Below, piece by piece: positions 1 to 6,065 of a stretch of DNA of 12,481 nt. The stretch covers positions 1-12,481 of the forward strand of contig JAEDNJ010000026.1 of NCBI GenBank assembly GCA_016302525.1. The letters are read 5' to 3'. The DNA is from Phascolarctobacterium sp. (GTDB lineage Bacteria; Bacillota; Negativicutes; Acidaminococcales; Acidaminococcaceae). The notes beneath the pieces were generated by a model. It was not told the origin of the DNA. It saw only the letters and a program-made list of their open reading frames with translations, and made no database searches. Position 1 is the first letter of the stretch; each line of letters opens with the position of its first letter. The translations under genes were made by a program, and so were the position numbers.

Positions 1-168
1 ACAAGCTCAGCGTTTTTTTTAGCGTAAAATTAATAATTGGGAAATAGATGTGGAGGCTGAAGGCCTTGAGAAGTCCAAAAATATTGCGTAAAAACGGGTC
101 AAGACCAGATTAAGGGAAAAATTTTACCAAAAGTGTGCAACTTCTTATTGCAATTTAGGCTTATTTAT

Positions 169-1551
169 TTACTTGTTAGTGTTCACCTTTGACATCAATA
201 CAACCGTCTCAACATGATAGGTCTGAGGGAACATATCAACTGGCTGCACGGCCTGAACCTTGTAGCCGTTTGCCTCTAAAAATGCCAAGTCGCGCGCTAA
301 AGAAGCAGGATTGCAGCTCACATAGACAATACGCTCTGGAGCTACGCCCACCATGGCCGCGAGCACCTTTTCTTCACAGCCCGCACGAGGTGGGTCAACC
401 ATGATAACATCTGGCTGCACACCGCTATTGAGCAGCTTCGGCAGCTCCACAGCAGCATCACCGCAGATGAACTCTGCGTTCAGCAGGTTATTCTCTTTAG
501 CGTTAATTTTAGCATCCTCAATCGCAGGAGCTACAATTTCAATACCATAAACCCTTTTAGCCTGACGCGCCATATAAAGAGAAATCGTGCCAGTACCGCA
601 GTACACATCGACAACAGTTTCCTTGCCGGTTAATGCAGCATATTCCAAGGCCTTGTCATAGAGCACCTCAGCCTGCTCGCTATTAACCTGAAAAAAGCTG
701 AGCGCTGAAATATTAAAGCTGAGCGCTCCCAGGCTATCCTTAATAGTAGCCTTACCATAGAGAACGCGATTTTTTAAGCCCATGATAATATTCGTGGGCT
801 TTTTATTTATGTTTTGAATAATGCTGACCAGGTTAGGCACAGCCTCCCTTAGCATAGCACAAAGCTCCTGACGATAAGGCAAATCATAAACGCTGACCAC
901 CAGCACCGCCATAATTTCGCCCGAATGAACGCCTACCCTACTCATGACATGGCGCACAATGCCCTTGCCTGTTTTTTCGTTATAAGCGCTGACATTGTAC
1001 TTCTCCATCCAGGCACGCACTGCAGCCAGCACCTGATTATTCGCTTCCTTTTGAATAAGGCAGGTGGGCGTATTAATAACACTATGTGTGCTTTGGGCAT
1101 AGCAGCCAATTTCCAGCCTGCCCTCAGCGTTCAGGGCTGCCGGGAACTGCATTTTATTGCGATATTGCCAAGGCTTAGCACAGCCCAAAGTTGGCAAAGC
1201 TTCTATAGCCAAATGTCCAATTCTCGACAGAGCCGCCTGAACCTGCTGGCGCTTTACTTCAAGCTGACCCTCATAGGATAAATGCTGCAGCTGACAGCCT
1301 CCACACTCCTTGTAGATAGGGCACAGAGGCTCTGTACGCTCCTTGGCAGGCACAAGAATCTCCTTAAGTATGGCAGTAGCATAGGACTTTTTCACCAAGC
1401 CTATAGCTGCTTTTACCACTTCTCTAGGCAGGGCACCTGGCACGAAAACTGTAAACCCCTGATACTTGCCCACGCCCTCGCCACTAGAGCCGAGACCTGT
1501 AATTTCTATCTCTATTAAATCTCCCTTTTGCACCGGAGCAGTATATTTCAT
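169..1551 (-). CDS. rlmD: 23S rRNA (uracil-5-)-methyltransferase, RumA/RlmD (RlmCD) type
   Basis: This enzyme transfers a methyl group from S-adenosylmethionine to C5 of a uracil in 23S rRNA. The 460-residue length matches the Firmicute RlmCD/RumA proteins. An N-terminal TRAM RNA-binding domain covers about residues 8-66. Cysteines 77, 83, 86 (CGGC motif) and 164 fit the [4Fe-4S] cluster ligands of the family. The Rossmann methyltransferase part shows DVYCGTG (315-321) for SAM binding, DPPRAGC (386-392), and SCNP, whose Cys413 is the expected catalytic nucleophile; FPQTYHVE (441-448) is the usual C-terminal motif. The start is supported by AAAGGA 11-16 bases upstream. The gene stands alone behind a long leader. 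Which uracil (position 747, 1939 or both) cannot be told from sequence; TrmA is less likely because the cluster cysteines and TRAM domain are present. Confidence 0.95.
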   Translation of the reverse strand: MKYTAPVQKGDLIEIEITGLGSSGEGVGKYQGFTVFVPGALPREVVKAAIGLVKKSYATAILKEILVPAKERTEPLCPIYKECGGCQLQHLSYEGQLEVKRQQVQAALSRIGHLAIEALPTLGCAKPWQYRNKMQFPAALNAEGRLEIGCYAQSTHSVINTPTCLIQKEANNQVLAAVRAWMEKYNVSAYNEKTGKGIVRHVMSRVGVHSGEIMAVLVVSVYDLPYRQELCAMLREAVPNLVSIIQNINKKPTNIIMGLKNRVLYGKATIKDSLGALSFNISALSFFQVNSEQAEVLYDKALEYAALTGKETVVDVYCGTGTISLYMARQAKRVYGIEIVAPAIEDAKINAKENNLLNAEFICGDAAVELPKLLNSGVQPDVIMVDPPRAGCEEKVLAAMVGVAPERIVYVSCNPASLARDLAFLEANGYKVQAVQPVDMFPQTYHVETVVLMSKVNTNK

Positions 1552-1656
1552 GATAAATCCATTCCTTTCTATACCTTAAATCCACAAGCTATAAGCTCTT
1601 GATTGCAGTTGCTTGAGATCATTATCTTTTTAACACTTTGCAAGCTAGTCATAAAG

Positions 1657-1685
1657 GCTATAAATCATCAACAAGAGTCATTCAA
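1657..1685 (-). promoter_or_regulatory. Possible second, proximal promoter of rlmD
   Basis: On the minus strand TTGAAT (1685-1680) and TATAGC (1662-1657) are separated by exactly 17 bases. Each matches four of six positions of the sigma-A consensus. It would give a leader of about 100 bases for rlmD. It is weaker than the site at 1819-1847, and such matches are common in A/T-rich DNA. Confidence 0.3.
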
Positions 1686-1782
1686 CCACTTTCATCTTCT
1701 CAAACATTGCCTCTAAAAGCTTTGACAACAACCTTAATCTCTATAGATAACCAATTAATGCACAATGATATTTACCTGAGCA

Positions 1783-1811
1783 GGCTTGTTCCATATTAAC
1801 CAACACAAGCC
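1783..1811 (-). other. Hairpin at the predicted 5' end of the rlmD leader
   Basis: GGCTTGT (1783-1789) and ACAAGCC (1805-1811) form a perfect 7-base-pair stem with a 15-base loop. In the minus-strand transcript the stem begins within a base or two of the start predicted from the -10 box at 1819-1824. No T-run follows on that strand, so it is not a terminator. A role in RNA stability or regulation is inference. Confidence 0.35.
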
Positions 1812-1818
1812 CATTTTA

Positions 1819-1847
1819 ATTATACAAACTAATAGCTGGTTTGGCAA
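1819..1847 (-). promoter_or_regulatory. Strong sigma-A-type promoter upstream of rlmD
   Basis: On the minus strand TTGCCA (1847-1842, five of six consensus bases) is followed after exactly 17 bases by a perfect TATAAT (1824-1819). It lies downstream of the terminator of the Fur-family gene and upstream of rlmD, so it most likely drives rlmD alone. The predicted start is about 1812. Confidence 0.55.
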
Positions 1848-1904
1848 TAAATTTAGTAAAGCAAGCGCAATAATTAATCCTTGAAAAAGAGCGCCTCTAA
1901 ATCT

Positions 1905-1945
1905 AAACACAAAAAGAGCCGTCGTATTTCTACAACAGCTCTTTG
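1905..1945 (-). terminator. Intrinsic terminator of the Fur/PerR-family gene
   Basis: In the minus-strand transcript AAAGAGC (1944-1938) pairs with GCTCTTT (1919-1913). The stem extends inward by six more pairs (1937-1932 with 1925-1920), two of them G-U, around the loop AGAAAT, and a T-rich tail TTTTTGTGTTT follows. The pairing is complete only on the minus strand, where wobbles replace mismatches. It starts about 33 bases after the stop codon of the regulator gene. Confidence 0.8.
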
Positions 1946-1977
1946 GTTTCACAGCTTATTTCCTCAATCACTCAGCT

Positions 1978-2406
1978 TTAGTTTAAATCATCACCTAAGG
2001 CTTCACACTCCGGGGCACAGCATTGCTTCTGACATTCAGGGCAAAGACCGCTAAACACAATATCGTGGTGGTTCATTTTGTAGTGGGTCACAGCGGCAAC
2101 CTTATCGTCCATATCAGGAATATAGTCGAAATGCTCAACATTCATAAACTTGCCACAACGGGTGCATTTAATATGGTAATGTCTTGCTAGGATGTGGTCA
2201 AAACGGTCAGCGCCACTAGGAACAGATACCTTACCCAACAGTCCACTTTCTACCAGACTGTTCAGGTTACGATAAACAGTACCCTTGCTAATGTCAGGGT
2301 ATTCCATGGTAATGCGATCATAAACTTCCTCTGCAGTGGGGTGATCTGCTAAAAAACGTACTGCAGCAATAACAAGTTGTCTTTGAATAGTATTTCTTTT
2401 AGCCAT
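1978..2406 (-). CDS. Fur/PerR-family metal-dependent transcriptional regulator
   Basis: This is a DNA-binding repressor of the Fur superfamily, controlling peroxide or metal homeostasis. I choose the second ATG (2406; 142 residues) because AAAGGAG lies 7 bases before it but only 1 base before the ATG at 2412. The winged helix covers about residues 1-65, with ISKGTVYRNL as recognition helix. The protein lacks about 15 residues at the N-terminus compared with B. subtilis PerR. Numbered from Met 2406, H22, D70, H76 and H78 match PerR H37, D85, H91 and H93. C81/C84 and C122/C125 form the structural zinc site. Two positions depart from PerR: Arg46 where PerR has Asn61, and Asn89 where PerR has Asp104. 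Three extra cysteines (129, 130, 134) lie in the tail. Its promoter carries a palindromic operator, suggesting autoregulation. PerR, Fur or another subtype remains open. Confidence 0.9.
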   Translation of the reverse strand: MAKRNTIQRQLVIAAVRFLADHPTAEEVYDRITMEYPDISKGTVYRNLNSLVESGLLGKVSVPSGADRFDHILARHYHIKCTRCGKFMNVEHFDYIPDMDDKVAAVTHYKMNHHDIVFSGLCPECQKQCCAPECEALGDDLN

Positions 2407-2427
2407 TTCCATTCTCCTTTATCGAAA

Positions 2428-2448
2428 ATAATTCTTAATAAGAATTAT
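2428..2448. promoter_or_regulatory. Palindromic Fur/PerR-type operator
   Basis: Two perfect 10-base arms, ATAATTCTTA and TAAGAATTAT, flank a single A at 2438. The inner 7-1-7 core has the layout of Fur/PerR boxes, although its bases differ from the PerR box consensus TTATAATnATTATAA. It overlaps the -10 box (2444-2449) and the predicted start of the regulator gene, where binding would block transcription. Confidence 0.7.
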
Positions 2449-2471
2449 AACTCTTTTTAAGAAAATGTCAA
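2444..2471 (-). promoter_or_regulatory. Consensus sigma-A promoter of the Fur/PerR-family gene
   Basis: A perfect TTGACA (2471-2466 on the minus strand) and a perfect TATAAT (2449-2444) are separated by 16 bases. The predicted start is near 2437, about 30 bases ahead of the ATG at 2406. The operator palindrome at 2428-2448 covers the -10 box and start. Confidence 0.75.
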
Positions 2472-2621
2472 GTACAACCGTCAATAAACTGCAGAAAAAT
2501 TTATTAAGGAGATGCTTTTAAGCAAAATAACAGCCAGTTATGGAAGAGTTACTAATAATCGTTCCATTAATAACCAATTACAATGGGGAGATAAGCTAAA
2601 GCTTAACAGGCAAAAATAAGA

Positions 2622-3266
2622 CTATTTTTTGCTCTTTTCGTAATCAGCTAAAAAGGTAGCCAGGCCCTTGTCGGTCAAATCGTGCTTAATCATTTGCGCT
2701 AACACCTTAGTAGGAATAGTAGCAATTTGACAACCTGTGAGCATAACCTTCTCTACGTGCTCTAAATTGCGAACAGAAGCAGCTATAACCTCGGTCTCAA
2801 TGCCGTACAGCTTAAAGGCTTGCACGATATTAGCAACTAATTGCACACCGTCTACGCCAATGTCATCCAGACGGCCAATAAAGGGGCTAACATAGGTCGC
2901 ACCTGCACGAGCAGCCATTAAAGCCTGAGACATACTGAATACAAGAGTTACATTAGTTTTGATACCCTCAGCAGTCAAAATTTTTACAGCCTTTAAGCCC
3001 TCAGGAATACAGGGAATTTTTACAACAATATTTTGGGCAATTTTCACCAGCTCGCGAGCTTCCTTAACCATACCCTCACATTCTGTAGAAATAACCTCTG
3101 CGCTAACAGGACCTTCAACTAGGGCAGCAATCTCAGGAATAACCTCTGCCTGAGTACGGCCAGTCTTAGCAATCAGGCTAGGATTAGTGGTAACACCATA
3201 AACAATGCCCCAATCCACATAACCTTTAATTTCTTCTACATTTGCGGTATCCATAAAAATTTTCAT
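2622..3266 (-). CDS. talC: TalC/Fsa-type transaldolase (often annotated fructose-6-phosphate aldolase)
   Basis: This class I aldolase belongs to the small (about 214-residue) transaldolase subfamily of the non-oxidative pentose phosphate pathway, acting in the cytoplasm. The family start is clear: [13 protein letters not shown], then [11 protein letters not shown] (24-34). The Schiff-base lysine is Lys83 in VVKIP, and TNVTLVFS (104-111) and [11 protein letters not shown] (127-137) follow. Two positions that separate transaldolase from fructose-6-phosphate aldolase are informative: Glu57 (Gln59 in E. coli FsaA) and Phe129 (Tyr131 in FsaA). Both are the transaldolase-type residues, so I favour a genuine transaldolase. 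GGAG lies about 11 bases before the ATG. It is the last gene of a minus-strand run, 61 bases after the secreted protein gene, and may share that transcript. No clear terminator follows. Confidence 0.93.
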   Translation of the reverse strand: MKIFMDTANVEEIKGYVDWGIVYGVTTNPSLIAKTGRTQAEVIPEIAALVEGPVSAEVISTECEGMVKEARELVKIAQNIVVKIPCIPEGLKAVKILTAEGIKTNVTLVFSMSQALMAARAGATYVSPFIGRLDDIGVDGVQLVANIVQAFKLYGIETEVIAASVRNLEHVEKVMLTGCQIATIPTKVLAQMIKHDLTDKGLATFLADYEKSKK

Positions 3267-3327
3267 TTCCAGCTTCTCCTTTTTGCTTAATATTCAACTA
3301 CCTTTGACCTTGTAAGAGCTTCATGGC

Positions 3328-3996
3328 TCAGTCAAGAATTCTTGCCTTAGTAGCTACGGTTTTTCCTGGCATACTTAAGGCCACAATGTCATACCAAAGC
3401 ATGAGCTTAGTGCCCTCTTTAATTTCCCTATAATCAGAGCAGGAGCGACCAGGAATTGTAGCAATTAAATCATTGTTTGTGTTGGTAACAATAACGGACT
3501 TGCCATCCTTGGACAGCTCTGCCTTCTTCACTACAAAATAGCGACCTATTTTCTCAGGCTTAGTAACCAGCACCACAGCCTCGGCCTTTGCCTGAGGCGG
3601 CAAGCTTCTAGTTACTCTTGCCCCGTAGTAAGCAAAAACCTCCTTGCCAAGAGTGAGCTTCTTAGCCTTAATGGGTCTGCCATTGGCACCGTCTAAAATT
3701 AAGGTCCCGCTAACAGTCTTCTTGCACTCTAAGCCAATATTAAGCCCCAAATCAGTTTTCGGGCGCCCCTGCAGCTCTACAGAGGGCTTCAGCTCTTTTT
3801 TCTCCTTGGTGTCAAGCAGCAGCTTAACACAATCATAATCACCCTCGCCCTTGACAACAATATTGTTGTCAGCGACTTCGACAATTTCACCACGGGTACA
3901 GAGAGGCTCACGCACCTGAGCCTGACCCACGCCGCCCATAGCCAGAGAGCCTGTCAGCACTAAGGCAGCCATAACCATTAATTTTGTAAATTGCAT
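3328..3996 (-). CDS. Secreted protein of unknown function with two related domains
   Basis: The 222-residue product has a classic signal peptide: MQFTKLMVMAALVLTGSLAM, with probable cleavage after AQA near residues 25-27. The mature part is a lysine-rich beta-strand protein made of two similar halves. In the first (about 33-146) EVFAYYGARVTRSLPP is followed by AEAVVLV; in the second (about 150-222) KLMLWYDIVALSMPG is followed by TKARIL. Strands EIVEVADNNIVV and KAELSKDGKSVIV begin the respective halves. Four cysteines (33, 56, 91, 186) could form disulfides. The YYGxxxTRSLPPQ pattern resembles small secreted or cell-wall proteins of Negativicutes, sometimes attached to copper-amine-oxidase N-terminal-like domains; this is from memory and uncertain. 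AGGAGG lies 8 bases before the ATG. It follows the amidohydrolase stop by 31 bases, so co-transcription is likely. Confidence 0.8.
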   Translation of the reverse strand: MQFTKLMVMAALVLTGSLAMGGVGQAQVREPLCTRGEIVEVADNNIVVKGEGDYDCVKLLLDTKEKKELKPSVELQGRPKTDLGLNIGLECKKTVSGTLILDGANGRPIKAKKLTLGKEVFAYYGARVTRSLPPQAKAEAVVLVTKPEKIGRYFVVKKAELSKDGKSVIVTNTNNDLIATIPGRSCSDYREIKEGTKLMLWYDIVALSMPGKTVATKARILD

Positions 3997-4027
3997 ATTC
4001 TCTTCCTCCTAAGGGATTGAGAGCAGT

Positions 4028-5329
4028 TTATTTTCTAGCTCCAAAATAGATGGCCATTTCTGCAATTGTTGCTGCTGCGCGAGGCATAGCCGCCTCATCA
4101 AAATCAAAGTGGTCATTATGATGGCCAGCAGCAATAGGAGAACCATACATCAGGTACAGAGCACGCCCGCCCTTATTTTGTACACGCTCCATAAAGTAGC
4201 CGCAGTCCTCACTGCCACCCATGTCAGCAAATTCATACACTGCATCATAGCCGCATTTTTCTTTTACCAGAGCAGCCAGCTCCTTAGCCAGCTCCGGATC
4301 GTCCTTGGTTGCAGGAGCGCTGCCAGCATAAGAGGTGGAAAGCTCCACATCATATAAAGCTGCAGCAGCCTTCAGCATACGCTCTGCTTCCTTTACCATA
4401 AATTCGTTGATTTCTGTAGTTAAGCCACGAGTTTCCAGCTTCAAAGAAGCAATATCGGGGACAACATTACGGCCTGTGCCAGCATTCAGCACACCAATAT
4501 TGATACGGCTAGAGCCCTTGCTGTGGCGAGAAATCGTACTGAGGGAAATTGCTGCCTGAGCAGCTGCCAAAAGCGCATTCTTGCCCTCTTCTGGAGCAGC
4601 GCCAGCATGAGCAGCTACGCCCTTAAAGGTGGCATCAATTTTTGTCGTTGCCAAAAAGCCGCCCGTCATCGTAACCAAGGCATTGGGCACTGTGCATTTA
4701 AAGCCCAGGTGTCCGCCAAACATATAATCAACATCATCTACAACACCGGCATTCACCATAGCATAAGCGCCACGAACGCCCTCCTCTGCAGGCTGGAAGA
4801 TAAGCTTGATAGTGCCCACCAGCTCATCCTTGTGCGCCATAATAAGCTTAGCAGCCGCCAAGCCAATAGAGGTATGGCCATCATGACCGCAGGCGTGCAT
4901 TGCCATGGGATGAATAGAAGCAAAGCCCTCTTGATTCGGGCGATGGCCTGCATCCTGACACTCCTGCACATCATTACAATCCATATCTACACGAAAGGCC
5001 ACAGTATTGCCCGGCTTGCCAGTATGCAAAACAGCCATAACGCCAGTTTTGCCGCCAGCCATAGCCTTTACTAATTCAGGGTCAGCCCCCTCAGCAATAG
5101 CACGGTCCATGCTTTTTTGTAGCTGCTCAGCGCTAGGCAGACCCATCATAGACTTTTCGTCCATAACCTCGCTGCCAAAATGCACCTCGTAGCCCAAGGC
5201 CTGCAGCTCCTTGATAACCATGCTGGCCGTGCGGAATTCAGTCCAGCCCGTTTCAGGATGCTTATGTAAATCTCTTCTTCTTGCTACTATTTCTTCCTTT
5301 AAGGCCTCAGCCTCTTGCCAAATACTCAT
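4028..5329 (-). CDS. M20-family amidohydrolase, AbgA-like (p-aminobenzoyl-glutamate hydrolase subunit A type)
   Basis: This cytoplasmic metallohydrolase cleaves an N-acyl or N-aroyl amino acid. Over its whole 433 residues it follows E. coli AbgA (436): RRDLHKHPETGWTEFRTAS, an insert with MGLP at 62-65, AFRVDMD (111-117), HACGHDGHT (145-153), IFQPAEEG (177-184), AGAAPEEGKNALLAAAQA, and GHHNDHFDFDE (402-412). Expected metal ligands or catalytic residues are Cys147, His149, Glu182/Glu183, His207 and the His403/His404 pair. E. coli AbgA needs a partner, AbgB; no such gene is present here, so the enzyme may act alone or on another amide such as an indole-acetyl or acyl amino acid. The start has GAGGG about 8 bases upstream. 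It lies 17 bases after the zinc-ribbon gene and 31 before the secreted protein gene. Substrate assignment is inference. Confidence 0.9.
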   Translation of the reverse strand: MSIWQEAEALKEEIVARRRDLHKHPETGWTEFRTASMVIKELQALGYEVHFGSEVMDEKSMMGLPSAEQLQKSMDRAIAEGADPELVKAMAGGKTGVMAVLHTGKPGNTVAFRVDMDCNDVQECQDAGHRPNQEGFASIHPMAMHACGHDGHTSIGLAAAKLIMAHKDELVGTIKLIFQPAEEGVRGAYAMVNAGVVDDVDYMFGGHLGFKCTVPNALVTMTGGFLATTKIDATFKGVAAHAGAAPEEGKNALLAAAQAAISLSTISRHSKGSSRINIGVLNAGTGRNVVPDIASLKLETRGLTTEINEFMVKEAERMLKAAAALYDVELSTSYAGSAPATKDDPELAKELAALVKEKCGYDAVYEFADMGGSEDCGYFMERVQNKGGRALYLMYGSPIAAGHHNDHFDFDEAAMPRAAATIAEMAIYFGARK

Positions 5330-5346
5330 TATGCTTCCCTCATTTC

Positions 5347-5568
5347 TTAAAGCTTACATTTTTCTTCTAATTGAAAAAGTACAACCTGGTCACTATCTAG
5401 AGGAATGTAGACCTCATTTTCGGGCTTAGCCCGATTGCTCCCAGTAACCCATTTGCCACAATGGGGACAGCTCATGCTTACCATAGGTAAGGCCCAAGCT
5501 AAATGCTTACCGCATTTCGGACAAATATATTCTACTTGTAGGGGTGCGGTAGAAAGCTTCTTACGCAT
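5347..5568 (-). CDS. Small zinc-ribbon protein, function unknown
   Basis: The 73-residue product carries two CxxC knuckles, CPKCG (16-20) and CPHCG (34-38), 14 residues apart. This is the layout of a rubredoxin- or zinc-ribbon-type metal site. The C-terminal third (PENEVYIPLDSDQVVLFQLEEK) is acidic and looks like a beta-rich tail. No signal peptide or membrane segment is visible. AGGAGG stands 6 bases before the ATG and a good promoter lies at 5601-5630, so this is the first gene of the minus-strand unit. The amidohydrolase gene starts 17 bases after its stop. I do not recognise a named family; a role in metal supply to, or regulation of, the amidohydrolase is speculation from position. Confidence 0.8.
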   Translation of the reverse strand: MRKKLSTAPLQVEYICPKCGKHLAWALPMVSMSCPHCGKWVTGSNRAKPENEVYIPLDSDQVVLFQLEEKCKL

Positions 5569-5600
5569 AGTCTGCCTCCTGTAACAATTTACTAGGCTAT

Positions 5601-5630
5601 ATTATACTACATTTTAGGCTAATATGACAT
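5601..5630 (-). promoter_or_regulatory. Promoter of the zinc-ribbon/amidohydrolase unit
   Basis: On the minus strand a perfect TATAAT (5606-5601) is preceded after 18 bases by ATGTCA (5630-5625), which matches four of six bases of TTGACA. The predicted start near 5594 gives a leader of about 26 bases before the ATG at 5568. Confidence 0.55.
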
Positions 5631-5636
5631 AGCTTA

Positions 5637-5665
5637 TTGAAAGATTCAACAAAAAATGGTAAACT
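5637..5665 (+). promoter_or_regulatory. Possible promoter of the small protein/deacetylase unit
   Basis: TTGAAA (5637-5642) and TAAACT (5660-5665) are 17 bases apart. The -10 box is poor (four of six). The start would lie near 5672, about 80 bases before the ATG at 5753. It is back-to-back with the minus-strand promoter at 5601-5630. Confidence 0.3.
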
Positions 5666-5752
5666 TAATACACATTGATTGTACATAAGATATGTTGCAA
5701 AACTATGTCAAAAAACATCTTTTCTAGATTTATTAGTAAACGAGGTGCTAAA

Positions 5753-6049
5753 ATGCTTACTGCGCAAGATTTCGAAAAGCTAGGCTTCTGGGAGGATACT
5801 ACTCCCGAAGAAAATATTACTGTCTATGGTATGGATTTTGAAAAGACCTATGTTACCCTAACTGATGTAGATGGCAAAACTCCTACCGACCCCAATAAGC
5901 CCCTCATCATGGCTGCCTATGATGATGCCAACTGCTTCCTGTGGTTCAACGAATTTGCCAGCTTTGCCGCTTTAACGGAGGTCTGCGCTACGTCCCCAGC
6001 TGACAGAGAAGAGCTCTTTTTACTCTTTGAAGAAAATTGTGTAAAATAA
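5753..6049 (+). CDS. Small acidic protein of unknown function
   Basis: I place the start at the ATG at 5753 (98 residues), which has GAGGTG 5 bases upstream. The in-frame ATG at 5675 would add 26 residues rich in Lys, Cys and Ile, unlike the rest, and has no ribosome binding site. The protein is soluble and acidic (MLTAQDFEKLGFWEDTTPEENITVYGMDFEK and onwards, given here only for its start), with strands YVTLTD and LIMAAYD and an amphipathic C-terminal helix ending LFEENCVK. No signal peptide or known motif is visible. It precedes the deacetylase gene by 16 bases and is probably co-transcribed with it. I do not recognise a family. Confidence 0.75.
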   Translation: MLTAQDFEKLGFWEDTTPEENITVYGMDFEKTYVTLTDVDGKTPTDPNKPLIMAAYDDANCFLWFNEFASFAALTEVCATSPADREELFLLFEENCVK

Positions 6050-6065
6050 AAGAAGGTGCTCACTC

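Larger units (their letters stand above)
1552..1812 (-). other. Long 5' leader / intergenic stretch upstream of rlmD
   Basis: If transcription starts at the strong promoter at 1819-1847, rlmD has an untranslated leader of about 260 bases. Apart from the hairpin at its 5' end and a second weak promoter at 1657-1685, I see only A/T-rich sequence and a small imperfect stem near 1583-1599. Very short frames with poor ribosome binding sites occur on the minus strand (for example 9 codons starting at an ATG after AGAGGCA near 1712), but none is convincing. No known riboswitch or T-box core was recognised. Confidence 0.4.

Noticed and set aside
1..168. Search for the end of a gene or a terminator at the window edge
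   Set aside because: No frame of useful length enters from the edge. The T-run near base 13 follows GCTCAGCG and might be the tail of a terminator cut by the window, but the other arm is not visible.
1755..1952. 65-codon open frame on the minus strand
   Set aside because: It runs through the terminator of the Fur-family gene and the rlmD promoter, has no good ribosome binding site, and its sequence looks like translated A/T-rich DNA.
2548..2574. Imperfect inverted repeat GTTACTAAT/ATTAATAAC downstream of talC
   Set aside because: No T-run follows on either strand and the stem is A/T-rich, so I do not call it a terminator.
2512..2619. 35-codon plus-strand frame (MLLSKITASYGRV start) just after AAGGAG
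   Set aside because: The AAGGAG touches the ATG with no spacing, the frame is antisense to the stretch between two minus-strand genes, and the product has no recognisable feature.
5675..5752. 26-codon upstream extension of the 98-residue gene
   Set aside because: The ATG at 5675 lacks a ribosome binding site, while the ATG at 5753 has GAGGTG at a good distance; the extension would also overlap the near-palindrome.
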